From positions 682,001 to 746,000 of the forward strand of contig CBDCFD010000005.1 of NCBI GenBank assembly GCA_965216155.1: a stretch of 64,000 nucleotides of DNA, given 5' to 3'. A program made the translations under genes and the position numbers. Below, in pieces: positions 7,833 through 15,774 of this stretch. Source of the DNA: CATOSP01 sp965216155. Lineage in GTDB: Bacteria; Chloroflexota; Dehalococcoidia; Lucifugimonadales; UBA3495. Every line of letters starts with the position of its first letter. The first letter of the stretch is position 1. Under the pieces are notes generated by a model, which did not search any database, had not been told where the DNA came from, and saw only the letters and a list, made by a program, of their open reading frames with translations.

Positions 7833-8594
7833 CTAGATCAAAGCCTCCGGGGTTACGATCCCATCCATGTCGGTCTCAGTGGCCGGGTCTTCCAGGGCGA
7901 TGCCCAAGTCTTTCTCCATGTGGTAATAGACCTGTTTCAGGTGATGCGTGCTGTGGCTCAGGATGATGTTCAATAGCTCCAGCACCGTGACCTCGCCGCC
8001 GTAATGCGCGGGAACGACGCGGTCGAATGCTTGGTCGTTGCCGCTTGCCAGGAACTCGTTGATGCTCTTGATTACGCCACTACCGTATTGGATGATGTCG
8101 TCGCCAGTCACCATGCCCTTGAGCCGCTGGTTCGAGGCAGCCATGTCCTCGGTGCTCATGCTTCCGTGCTCGTGGCTAAGGTATGCCAGTTCCGGAAAGG
8201 AGATGATGTGGACGATAAGGGCCCGCGCCGACTGGGGCCGCCAGGGGATCATCCCAGCGAGCTGGTCGTCGGTCAACTGCCGGGTGGCTCTCATGGCTGC
8301 GCCAAGGATCGCCGTGTACTTCTCGGAGAGCCAGGAAGTCTTGCCGGAGAGGTCAACCTGGATGTCCAGATTGAGGGCCGGGATGAGCTTCTTCGGATAG
8401 TAGCCGATAATCACATCGTCGTCGTCGACTATGGTCACCGGGACAGACTTGATGTTGCGGCTCTTGAGGTATTCCACCGCTTCGGGGTCGGTTGCCAGGT
8501 TGTGGTGCTCGAACTGAACACCGTTGGACGAGAGGAACTCCTCCAGCGTCCTGCAGCTAAATCAACCAGGGTTCGTGTAGACTTGCACCTTCAT
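7833..8594 (-). CDS. Glutaredoxin-DinB fusion with in-frame TGA (candidate selenoprotein)
   Basis: The start ATG at 8594-8592 has a strong AAGGAG site six bases upstream. The peptide begins MKVQVYTNPG, meets TGA at 8564-8562 (codon 11), and continues in the same frame as FSCRTLEEFL to a normal stop 253 codons on. The TGA occupies the first Cys of a glutaredoxin CxxC, giving UxxC if read as selenocysteine. Residues 1-80 are glutaredoxin-like (SVPVTIVDDDDVIIGYY is the cis-Pro strand). Residues 95-240 are a DinB four-helix domain with the HSTHHLKQ metal-site helix. Without read-through only 10 residues are made, and no credible start lies between the TGA and the DinB part: GTG at 8477 has no ribosome-binding site. 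The alternative is a recent Cys-to-stop mutation. Confidence 0.7.
8526..8551 (-). promoter_or_regulatory. Candidate bacterial SECIS hairpin
   Basis: In the mRNA, ten nucleotides after the UGA, GGACG (8551-8547) pairs with CGUCC (8530-8526). After a 2-nt CU bulge on the 5' side, GGAGG (8544-8540) pairs with CCUCU (8535-8531, one G-U pair), closing an AGUU loop. The loop starts 22 nt after the UGA and has G in its second position. As I recall the published bacterial SECIS consensus (apical loop 16-37 nt after UGA, a G among the first two loop bases), this fits. It lies inside coding sequence, as bacterial SECIS elements do. Folding energy was not computed. Confidence 0.5.
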
Positions 8595-8733
8595 GATCCA
8601 CTCCTTGTGTGATTCGAATCTTGGGCCGCATGGCGGGAGCGAAATGCTTATCGATGAGCGGAATCCATACAAAATTCCCGATGTCAGGTAGCGTAAAGGG
8701 AAGCCCCGGTCGTGTCAACAATGCCAGTGAAAT

Positions 8734-9570
8734 GAGAAAATTGCGAAACTCCACTGCCCCCATGCGTCGCTCCCGCGAACGCGGGAGCGACGAGCTATCG
8801 TAGAGGATTCCCGCCCCCGTTCAAGCCGGGGGCAGGCTCTTCGCGGGAAATTGTGCGCCTTTTTGGCACATCGGGCCTGACGGCGGGGTAGGGTGCGATG
8901 GCACACATCCCGGTGTTCTGAGGCTGGAGATTTTATTTTGGGGAAAATTGTGGGCCATTTTGGTACATCGGGCCTGGGTGGCGGGGTAGGGTGCGATGGC
9001 ACACATCCGGGTGTTCTGAAGCTGGAGAATTTATTTTGGGGAAATTGTGGGCCATTTTGGTACATTGGGCCTGGCGGCGGGTTAGGGTGCGATGGCACAC
9101 ATTCGGGTGCTCTGAAGCTGGAGATTTTATTTTAGGGAAATTGTGGGCCATTTTGGTACATTGGGCCTGGGTCCCGGGTTAGGGATTTGGACCGGGACGG
9201 AATTCGGGCAAGGGTTATGGTAACGGGTGGTCACCCCAGTTGGGAAGGGCGGGGTGTCAGCAGTCCAATTCAAGACGCGATTGCCGTGGCTTACAGTGCC
9301 GGCGTCCAGTTCCGCCCCGCGGCTTAAGAGAAAATTGCGAAACTCCACTGCCCCATCCGTCGCTCCCGCGAAGGCGGGAGCCTAGAGCTATCGTATTGGA
9401 TTCCTGCCCCCGGCTTGAACGGGGGCAGGCTTTTCTCGGGAATTGCGGATGGCCTTGTGAAGGCCATATATGAGGATGAAAATCGCCTATTTTCATAGTA
9501 AAGACGAGTTGGTATTTTCGTAGTGATACCGGTCAGTATCCGGCGAAGCACAACGTTTCGCAATTTTCTC
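8734..9570. repeat. Intergenic repeat block with inverted ends
   Basis: The 16-mer GAGAAAATTGCGAAAC occurs at 8734 and 9328 in direct orientation and at 9555-9570 inverted, so the block has matching inverted ends. A ~118-bp unit is directly duplicated (8734-8852 and 9328-9445), roughly 85 percent identical by eye. Each copy contains two hairpins: a CGTCGCTCCCGCG palindrome (perfect 13-bp arms at 8765-8777/8780-8792) and a CCCCCG...CGGGGG arm pair whose loop is inverted between the copies. Between them is a ~97-bp tandem repeat. No gene is supported here. It resembles a MITE- or REP-type non-coding repeat; mobility is not shown. Confidence 0.7.
8845..9184. repeat. Tandem repeat, ~97-bp unit, about 3.5 copies
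   Basis: Units begin GGGAAA-TTGTGGGCC at 8845, 8941, 9039 and 9135 (spacing 96, 98, 96). Each continues with a TTTTGGTACAT segment, GGGCCTGG, GGGTAGGGTGCGATGGCAC and an A/T-rich TTTATTTTGGG tail. The last copy breaks off at about 9184. Short open frames across it are by-products of the repetition (both strands read through it). There are no unique spacers, so it is not a CRISPR array. Confidence 0.8.
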
Positions 9571-9586
9571 GTGAAATGGAGAAGCC

Positions 9587-10549
9587 ATGGGCTACGCTGA
9601 CCCTCAGCCTTACACATTTAGGAGTAGTGCCGTTGGCTTTCCATTAGACTCCGGCACCAAAGACCCGGCGCCTGAAGACCGCCGCAATCCTATCAGGAAT
9701 TTTGACCCCGAGATCGTACGGCGTTCCTTGCCCGGGGCCGAGTTGCTGTCCGTCGAGCTCATGGGGAATGGCAAGAGCAACACCAGCTACAAGCTGGTTG
9801 CCGTCGGCGGGCCGGCTTACGTGCTTCGGCTCTACAGCCAAGGGGACCCGGTCCGAGAGGCGCGGGTGATGGACATGGTCAGAGACTTGGTCCCCGTGCC
9901 CACGGAAATTGACCGGGGAGACATGTGGTCCCTCACAACGTTTCTTGAAGGGGATATCCTGCAGCGGAAACCCCAACACTCCGGGGCGGCGGCTGGAGTC
10001 CTCGCTAAAATCGCGTCGGTGGAGTTCGGCGGCTCAGGCTGGATCAACGCTGACGGGACGGTGTCGCCGTTTCCCTTTGAAGGCGTCGGGGGCTTTGTTG
10101 CAGGCATGTTGGAACGCGAGGATGTGCTTGCATGGACCGGTCCGGAGATGGCGGAAGCCGTGCGGGAAACCGTCGACAGACAGGCGGAATTGTTGGACGC
10201 CCTCGACTCCCAACGCGGCCTGGTCCACGGGGACTTCAACCCGACCAATATTCTCATCAAGGATGGAGAAGTGAGTGGAGTACTGGACTGGGAGTACGCA
10301 CATTCCGGAACGCCGTTCATGGACATCGGAAACTTGCTTCGTAGCATGGACCCCACTTATCATCCGCTGATCGAGCAGGGACTCAGGTCAGGAGGAATGG
10401 ACCTCCCGGCAGACTGGCAACGCCGCGCGCAACTCGTTGACTTGACGAGCCACCTGGAGTTTCTCACCTCGCCCAGGTCAGATCACTTCAAGCGTGAGTG
10501 CGTCGGGAGGATACAAAGGTTTCTGAGGGTCTTCGGGGTTGGAGCGTGA
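9587..10549 (+). CDS. APH/choline-kinase-like phosphotransferase
   Basis: A 320-residue protein of the aminoglycoside phosphotransferase/homoserine-kinase-like fold. Seen are an ATP-lid glycine segment MGNGKSNTSYKL, the LRLYSQGDPVREARVM helix with the usual acidic partner, the catalytic loop GLVHGDFNPTNIL (about residues 210-223) and the Mg-binding VLDWEYA (near 233). It phosphorylates a small hydroxyl or amino compound; substrate unknown. The GGAG site before the ATG sits just beyond the inverted end of the repeat block, so that block borders its leader. Confidence 0.8.
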   Translation: MGYADPQPYTFRSSAVGFPLDSGTKDPAPEDRRNPIRNFDPEIVRRSLPGAELLSVELMGNGKSNTSYKLVAVGGPAYVLRLYSQGDPVREARVMDMVRDLVPVPTEIDRGDMWSLTTFLEGDILQRKPQHSGAAAGVLAKIASVEFGGSGWINADGTVSPFPFEGVGGFVAGMLEREDVLAWTGPEMAEAVRETVDRQAELLDALDSQRGLVHGDFNPTNILIKDGEVSGVLDWEYAHSGTPFMDIGNLLRSMDPTYHPLIEQGLRSGGMDLPADWQRRAQLVDLTSHLEFLTSPRSDHFKRECVGRIQRFLRVFGVGA

Positions 10550-10687
10550 TGTGGTTGGGCGATAGCCGTTCCGCGTTCTGGGGGAGAGGAGATTACGATG
10601 AGGGTGAAACGATCCAAAGGAGTCGCGGACGAGAGTAGATGAGTGCGCCCCTTACCCATTCCCGGGGGGAGAGGGGACGATATCAAC

Positions 10688-10724
10688 CGGGGGACTATCT
10701 AGACCTAATGACGACCGTCCCCCG
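10688..10724. terminator. Possible terminator hairpin between convergent genes
   Basis: CGGGGGAC (10688-10695) and GTCCCCCG (10717-10724) form a perfect 8-bp stem around a 21-nt loop, between the phosphotransferase gene and the NHL gene which point at each other. There is no clear U tract, so termination is only a suggestion. Confidence 0.35.
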
Positions 10725-10732
10725 TAGTGCTG

Positions 10733-11731
10733 CTACAAGTTGATTGGGTGTTCTTCGTAGTCCTTCTCTTTGTTATAGATCTGGATTCGGTGGCGGGCCG
10801 ATTCCAACACGAAGAGCCGGTCGTTGTCGTCCACCTTCACCGCCACGGGCCTCCGGAAGCGCCATTCGGGTTCCATGTTGGCCCGCCGCCGCGCCTTGAC
10901 TATGTCCGGGTTGGCGTCGATATAGGTCTGGGTCCATGGCGAGGGTTCTTGAGCGTCGCCAACCAGGGTGGCAATGAATGCCCCGTCGGGGCCATACACC
11001 TGGACACGGTGGTTGGCCCAGTCAGTGACGTACACGTCCCCTTCGGAGTCTACGGCAACTCCCGAAGGGTGGTCCAGATCTCCCGCGCGGAGGTCTCGCC
11101 CTCCGAACTTGCAGAGGAACTGGCCCGTGGCCGAGAATTTTTGCACCCGGTCGTTCTGCCAATCGGCCACGTAAACGTCGCCCTGGCGGTCAACGCATAT
11201 CCCCCAGGGCATATCCAGTTGGCCGTCCTCGCCGCCCTGGCTGCCGAATGCTCCCAGGAACATGCCTTCTTTAGTGAATCTCTGAACCCGGTGATTCAGG
11301 CTGTCCACCACGTAGATGTTGCCTTCGGGGTCAAAGGCCACGCCGGAAGGCCCGTTCAGTTGCCCCTCAGCGGTGCCCGGGTTGCCCCAGCTAGCTACGA
11401 ACGCTCCAGACTTGTTGAAAACTGAAATGCGGTGCAGTTGCTCGTCGGAGACGTAAAGGTTTTCCTCGCCGTCCATCGCGATGGACCGTGGCCAGATGAA
11501 CTGGCCGTCTCCGGCGCCAAACCCTCCGAATTGTCCCTGGAAGTCATGAGTCAGGGTCACCCGGGTGATACGCTGACCAATCTCTTCCATTCCGCGGCTC
11601 AACACGAAGATGACCCCATCCTTGCCCAGCGCGAAGTCCTGGGGTGACCAAAAACCCTGTCCCGCCATTGCGTACATGCCGATGCAATAGCTGTAATCGA
11701 AGACCCGCCCTGCCGCAACCGTCGTCAGCAT
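10733..11731 (-). CDS. NHL-repeat beta-propeller protein
   Basis: The 332-residue product contains at least five NHL repeats of about 45 residues, each ending in a blade motif such as LYVSDEQLHRISVF, IYVVDSLNHRVQRF, VYVADWQNDRVQKF, VYVTDWANHRVQVY and LFVLESARHRIQIY. They should close into a six-bladed propeller. No signal peptide is obvious, and no enzyme domain is attached. It lies downstream of the DUF1501 and DUF1800 genes on the same strand and may act with them. Confidence 0.88.
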   Translation of the reverse strand: MLTTVAAGRVFDYSYCIGMYAMAGQGFWSPQDFALGKDGVIFVLSRGMEEIGQRITRVTLTHDFQGQFGGFGAGDGQFIWPRSIAMDGEENLYVSDEQLHRISVFNKSGAFVASWGNPGTAEGQLNGPSGVAFDPEGNIYVVDSLNHRVQRFTKEGMFLGAFGSQGGEDGQLDMPWGICVDRQGDVYVADWQNDRVQKFSATGQFLCKFGGRDLRAGDLDHPSGVAVDSEGDVYVTDWANHRVQVYGPDGAFIATLVGDAQEPSPWTQTYIDANPDIVKARRRANMEPEWRFRRPVAVKVDDNDRLFVLESARHRIQIYNKEKDYEEHPINL

Positions 11732-11783
11732 GGCTACCTCTCAATGTCTTGTGCTGTTTTAATTCCCGTGGGAAACGACCCGG

Positions 11784-12914
11784 CTAGATGAAGTCCAGTT
11801 GTTCGAAGTTGCCGCCAACTATTGGCGCGGGGTCCAGACCTAACCACTTGTCGATCACGGTGCCGTAGAAACCACGGAAATCGTAGTTGGGAGCCAGGTC
11901 TCCTGATTGCAGGTCCTCGGGCTTCAGCGATGGATATTCGCTGTACATACCGCCCTTGACCTGGTCACCGATGACGAACGCTACCCCACCGGCGCCGTGG
12001 TCGGTGCCGGTGCCGTTGTCACGGACGCGGCGGCCAAACTCGGTGAACATGACCATAAGCAAATTCTCACCGGCGTTGTGCTCCTGGAGGTCCAGGAAGA
12101 AGTCGCTGATGGCCCTGGATGTGTCGGTCCAGAGCTTAGTGTGCATCGGAGTTTGATTGAAGTGGGTGTCGAAGCTGGCGTGGGCGGTGTAGAAAAGCTG
12201 AGTGCCCAGGTCGGCGAAGTACACCTGCGCGATGCTCCTCAGGTTTTTGGCGATGGGAGTGTCGGCGTATTCGACCGTCGAGGAATACTTCTCAGGAGCG
12301 ACCTTCAGAATGTCTGCTCCTCGAAGCGCGTCCCGGCCCGTCTGCCCCAGGTAATCCATTGTCTGGCCGGTGCCGACGGCGGGGGCGTACATGCGTGCGA
12401 AACGGTCCAATAGCTTGTCGCGCTCGCCGGCCATTCCCGGAACGTCCGACATCACGCCATAGGACTCCAGGTTGGACACAGAAGTCACCGGTACGCCACG
12501 CAGGGCCAACGCGCGTGGCAGACCCTGTCCGAAGTTGATGCCCTTCAGGACGTTTTCCCCTGCGGGGTCCAGGTCGCGGATTACCTTACCCGCCCAGCCC
12601 TCAGTGCCAACCTTGTCCGGCTCGCAAGTGTGCCAGATGTCCATCGAACGGAAGTGGGAGCGCGGGGAGTTCTCGTATCCGATGCCGTGGATTATCGCGA
12701 CCTTGCCCTGGTCATACAGTTCCTTCACGGGACCCATATTGGGGTTGAACGCCAGATGGTCGTCTATGGGCAGGACCTTGTCTTCGGGGATTCCCACACG
12801 AGGGCGGGCGTCCCGGTAGTGGGGGTCAGTGTAGGGGATTATCGTATTCAGGTAGTCGTTGGCGCCTGTGAGCTGGAATACCACGACCACCGGGTCTTTC
12901 TTAGTCGTCGACAT
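11784..12914 (-). CDS. DUF1501 family protein (sulfatase-like fold)
   Basis: A 376-residue DUF1501 protein. The opening VVVVFQLTGANDYLNTIIPYTDP is the usual metal-binding start, followed by the HGIGYENSPRSHFRSMDIWHT block (near residue 75) and the C-terminal FTEFGRRVRDNGTGTDHGAGGVAFVIGD block with the conserved Glu and His. DUF1501 proteins share the alkaline-phosphatase/sulfatase fold and are almost always encoded beside a DUF1800 gene, as here. No Tat signal is seen at the N-terminus, although many homologs have one. The start ATG follows GGGAGAATGACAA. Confidence 0.92.
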   Translation of the reverse strand: MSTTKKDPVVVVFQLTGANDYLNTIIPYTDPHYRDARPRVGIPEDKVLPIDDHLAFNPNMGPVKELYDQGKVAIIHGIGYENSPRSHFRSMDIWHTCEPDKVGTEGWAGKVIRDLDPAGENVLKGINFGQGLPRALALRGVPVTSVSNLESYGVMSDVPGMAGERDKLLDRFARMYAPAVGTGQTMDYLGQTGRDALRGADILKVAPEKYSSTVEYADTPIAKNLRSIAQVYFADLGTQLFYTAHASFDTHFNQTPMHTKLWTDTSRAISDFFLDLQEHNAGENLLMVMFTEFGRRVRDNGTGTDHGAGGVAFVIGDQVKGGMYSEYPSLKPEDLQSGDLAPNYDFRGFYGTVIDKWLGLDPAPIVGGNFEQLDFI

Positions 12915-12973
12915 TTGTCATTCTCCCGCGACGTTTCGTTGTCTGAATAACACGTCTGAATACCGTTCCGGGG

Positions 12974-14377
12974 TTAGGCGAATTGGTAGTCTCTGGAGGC
13001 GGCGATCAGGGCCAGCATAACACCGACCCGATGTTCCGACTCCTTCGCATTCTCTTCCGTATCCCAGCGGAGGTCACCATCCTCCTGAGCCTGTTCCATG
13101 AGTTCGTTCATCGTGACAGCGCTCACGTTGATCGGGCCCACTAGCTCAAGGCATCCCTCTACAAATTCCGAGGGAGCCGTGGTGTTCCGGTCTCTTAGTT
13201 CGCCGACTATCGCCTGGACACCAGGCAGGGAGGTGTTGCCCAGAAGGTTGGCGGCGAAGTTCACCCGGCGCACCAGGGAACCGCCGTCGATCCATTCCTG
13301 CCCCGTATGCCAGCTCTCGACGCTCGGGGGATTGAGAAGTTCCTGTCCCTGGTAGGCGCATTCAAAAGCGAGCGCCGGGAAGCCTGGCCGCGGCCGGTTG
13401 TAGCTCCCCGCGAGCCGGGCGGTACCGACTACCAGCTCAGCAGGGCTCTTAACCCGCTCAAATTGGGCCTCTTTGAAGAAGTCCGAGAGGAACAGCACCC
13501 GGAGGACCGCACGGATGTCGAAGTCCGATTCCTCGTAGGTCCGTACGAGCGTATCAATGGCTTCCGGGTCTCTCGGAGGCGTAATGTTCCAGCTAGGCAC
13601 CTGGGGCTCGTCGGCCACGAAGAAATTGTAAAGGTGCCGGGCAAGGAACCTGGCGGTCGCTGGCTGGCGCGCCACGATCTGGATAATGTCGTCTCCGTCG
13701 AACTGGCCCTGATGACCCAGGAAGGTCTTTTCTCCGTCGTCGTGGTCCTCAGCCCTGTACTCGAAGTTCCAGTAGAACCTGCCGAGGGGGTTCCTCGGTA
13801 TCTTGGGGGCGATAGTCCACCCGGTGAAAGCCCTGGACGCTTCCTTGATGTCGTCCTCGGAGTAGTTGCCAACTCCCATGGAGAATAACTCCAGCAACTC
13901 CCGGCCCCAATTCTCGTTGATGGCGCCGCGGTGGTTACCGTTGTTATCCAGCCAATAGATCATCGCAGGATTCTTTGCCAGCTCGATCAACAGGTCGGGG
14001 AAGCGGCCCAGGCCGTGCGCCCGGAACATGGCGATCTGCTGGGTCAACTCCGGCGGATTATCAACTTTGGAGTTGCCGGTGGCGAAGAGTTGATGCCAGA
14101 AGAGGGCCATCTTCTCTTCCAGAGGGCGTTGGGTGTTAATCATGCGGTACACCCAATCGGCCTGGTTCACCGGAGGCCCAAGGGCCCCTTCCATCCCAGG
14201 GAAATACCGGTAGAGGACGTTTTCGTCCACCGGGGGGTGAGATTCCGTGTTTAGCAGGTCTTCCACGGTGGCTTCATATCCGGCCGCCGCCCGCCTTTCC
14301 AGCTCATCGTAAGGTGCGCCGAAACCGGCCCGGCGCATCAGGTGGCCCATTAGCGCAATCTCGTCTCGACTGGGCAT
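12974..14377 (-). CDS. DUF1800 family protein
   Basis: Typical DUF1800 features are present: MGHLMRRAGFGAPYDEL at the start, the KMALFWHQLFATG segment near residue 90, GRELLELFSMGVGNYSEDDIKEASRAFTGW near 170, and HLYNFFVADE. The ATG at 14377 is chosen because AGGAG lies 7 bases upstream; another ATG directly precedes it and an in-frame codon at 14440 would add 21 unlikely residues. It is paired with DUF1501 downstream, a conserved couple of unknown biochemical role, often thought to act on exported substrates. Confidence 0.9.
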   Translation of the reverse strand: MPSRDEIALMGHLMRRAGFGAPYDELERRAAAGYEATVEDLLNTESHPPVDENVLYRYFPGMEGALGPPVNQADWVYRMINTQRPLEEKMALFWHQLFATGNSKVDNPPELTQQIAMFRAHGLGRFPDLLIELAKNPAMIYWLDNNGNHRGAINENWGRELLELFSMGVGNYSEDDIKEASRAFTGWTIAPKIPRNPLGRFYWNFEYRAEDHDDGEKTFLGHQGQFDGDDIIQIVARQPATARFLARHLYNFFVADEPQVPSWNITPPRDPEAIDTLVRTYEESDFDIRAVLRVLFLSDFFKEAQFERVKSPAELVVGTARLAGSYNRPRPGFPALAFECAYQGQELLNPPSVESWHTGQEWIDGGSLVRRVNFAANLLGNTSLPGVQAIVGELRDRNTTAPSEFVEGCLELVGPINVSAVTMNELMEQAQEDGDLRWDTEENAKESEHRVGVMLALIAASRDYQFA

Positions 14378-14559
14378 CATTCTTCTCCTATTCCCACAGA
14401 CCAGACCCTGGTGTTGCACATCGTTAAGCGAATAGTTCAATCCTACGTTTGGGGTAGGTGCATGTCAAGCGTACATGAGCAACCAGAGCGACTATGTGCC
14501 GCCTTGGCTGGAGACTGGGACGATAAGTGTCTGCAACTCGACGAAATACTGCCGCATTG

Positions 14560-15714
14560 TTACGAGGAGAGAATTTCCTTGATCCGGGCCGCAACGGTGT
14601 GTTCGCCGCCTTCCTTTAGCTGCGGCATTCGTACGGTGAAGGAGTCCGCATCGGGCGGATAATAGTCGGGGCGCCCGTAGGGGGACCGGACCCAGATGCT
14701 TGGATTACCGGCCTTAAGTTCCTCGACCACATCACCAGCGGATTTCCCTATCCTTGCCACGTCCAACTTTATCGTGAGACCGTCAATCGGGCCTTCCTCG
14801 GGTGAGTCCAGCAGTTCCACACTGTCAAGGTCTCGCAGGTCGTCCCGCAGGGTGGCGATCCTGGCTTCGTACCCCGCGAACCTGTCTTCGTGATTCATCG
14901 ACAGCCATTCGCGCAGCGCACCGTAGACGGCAACGACTTCCTGCCGGTCAATCTTCATGGGCCGTCCGAAGGCGCGAGAGTCGGTCGCCTCGAAACCTAT
15001 GAAGCTGTGCTTCCGCGCCACGTCGAGCAAGTCCTTCCTTCCAGTGAGCAGGCCGCTGGAGTTAACGGCCCCAAAGTACTTGGCCCCGTAAGCCACCAGG
15101 TCCGCGCCCATCTTCACGTAACGGCTGAGTCTGTCGGTGGGGTAGACCTCTCCGGCGGCATCGACGATGACCGGAATGTTGTGGGAGTGGCCGATCCGGA
15201 TCACCTCTTCCAGGGGAAGCGCGCCGGGCACACCATCTCCCGGGGCCAGATAGTGGATGCCGGCCGTGTTGGGTCTGATGGCCTCCTCGACATGTTCCGG
15301 CCTCGTCCCTTCCGGGTCCCCGATTTCAACCAACTTGCCACCGGGGATGGTCACGCACCGGTCGTACCTGATCCTGAGTTGGCGTTGAATTATGAATTCA
15401 TACGGCATGCCCGCCGTATCAGGTATCCGGTCGATCTTGTGCTGGTCGTTTCCGGTCATGCAAGCCGCCGCTCCCACGGCCAGCGCCGCGGAACACCCCG
15501 ACGTAACCAGCGCGGCCTCCACGTCCAGCATGGCGGCGATCCTTTCACCGACGCTGTCCATAAGCTCGCTTAGGTCGACGTAATACTCTTCGGAGGCGTC
15601 CATAAGGGCCCTGACTTCCGCCGACGGAGTGGCCCCGCCCAACAGAGTCCGGTTGCCCTGAGCGTTCAGGACCGGTCTGACACCGAGTTCGTCGAAAATG
15701 CCTGGCATTTTCAC
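14560..15714 (-). CDS. SelA-like PLP-dependent enzyme (not a true selenocysteine synthase)
   Basis: The 384-residue protein starts LGVRPVLNAQGNRTLLGGATPS and has the GCSAALAVGAAACMTG cofactor loop, the VIVDAAGEVYPTDRL Asp segment and GADLVAYGAKYFGAVNSSG with the PLP Lys at about residue 212. This is the layout of the SelA-like branch of fold-type I enzymes (D-glucosaminate-6-phosphate ammonia-lyase and relatives). It lacks the N-terminal tRNA-binding domain of SelA, so it should not be read as selenium machinery even though a selenoprotein candidate lies nearby. Probable role: amino-sugar or amino-acid lyase. Confidence 0.8.
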   Translation of the reverse strand: MKMPGIFDELGVRPVLNAQGNRTLLGGATPSAEVRALMDASEEYYVDLSELMDSVGERIAAMLDVEAALVTSGCSAALAVGAAACMTGNDQHKIDRIPDTAGMPYEFIIQRQLRIRYDRCVTIPGGKLVEIGDPEGTRPEHVEEAIRPNTAGIHYLAPGDGVPGALPLEEVIRIGHSHNIPVIVDAAGEVYPTDRLSRYVKMGADLVAYGAKYFGAVNSSGLLTGRKDLLDVARKHSFIGFEATDSRAFGRPMKIDRQEVVAVYGALREWLSMNHEDRFAGYEARIATLRDDLRDLDSVELLDSPEEGPIDGLTIKLDVARIGKSAGDVVEELKAGNPSIWVRSPYGRPDYYPPDADSFTVRMPQLKEGGEHTVAARIKEILSS

Positions 15715-15774
15715 TCCTTATAAACGCCTCGCGTGCCCAATGGGCATCTATCAAGTGCCGATGTATGCGGTTAC

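Noticed and set aside
8845..9184. Possible CRISPR array
   Set aside because: The unit is ~97 bp, copies adjoin with no unique spacers, and no cas genes are present.
14560..15714. SelA as selenium machinery for the candidate selenoprotein
   Set aside because: The enzyme is the shorter SelA-like branch without the N-terminal tRNA-binding domain; it gives no support for selenocysteine synthesis.
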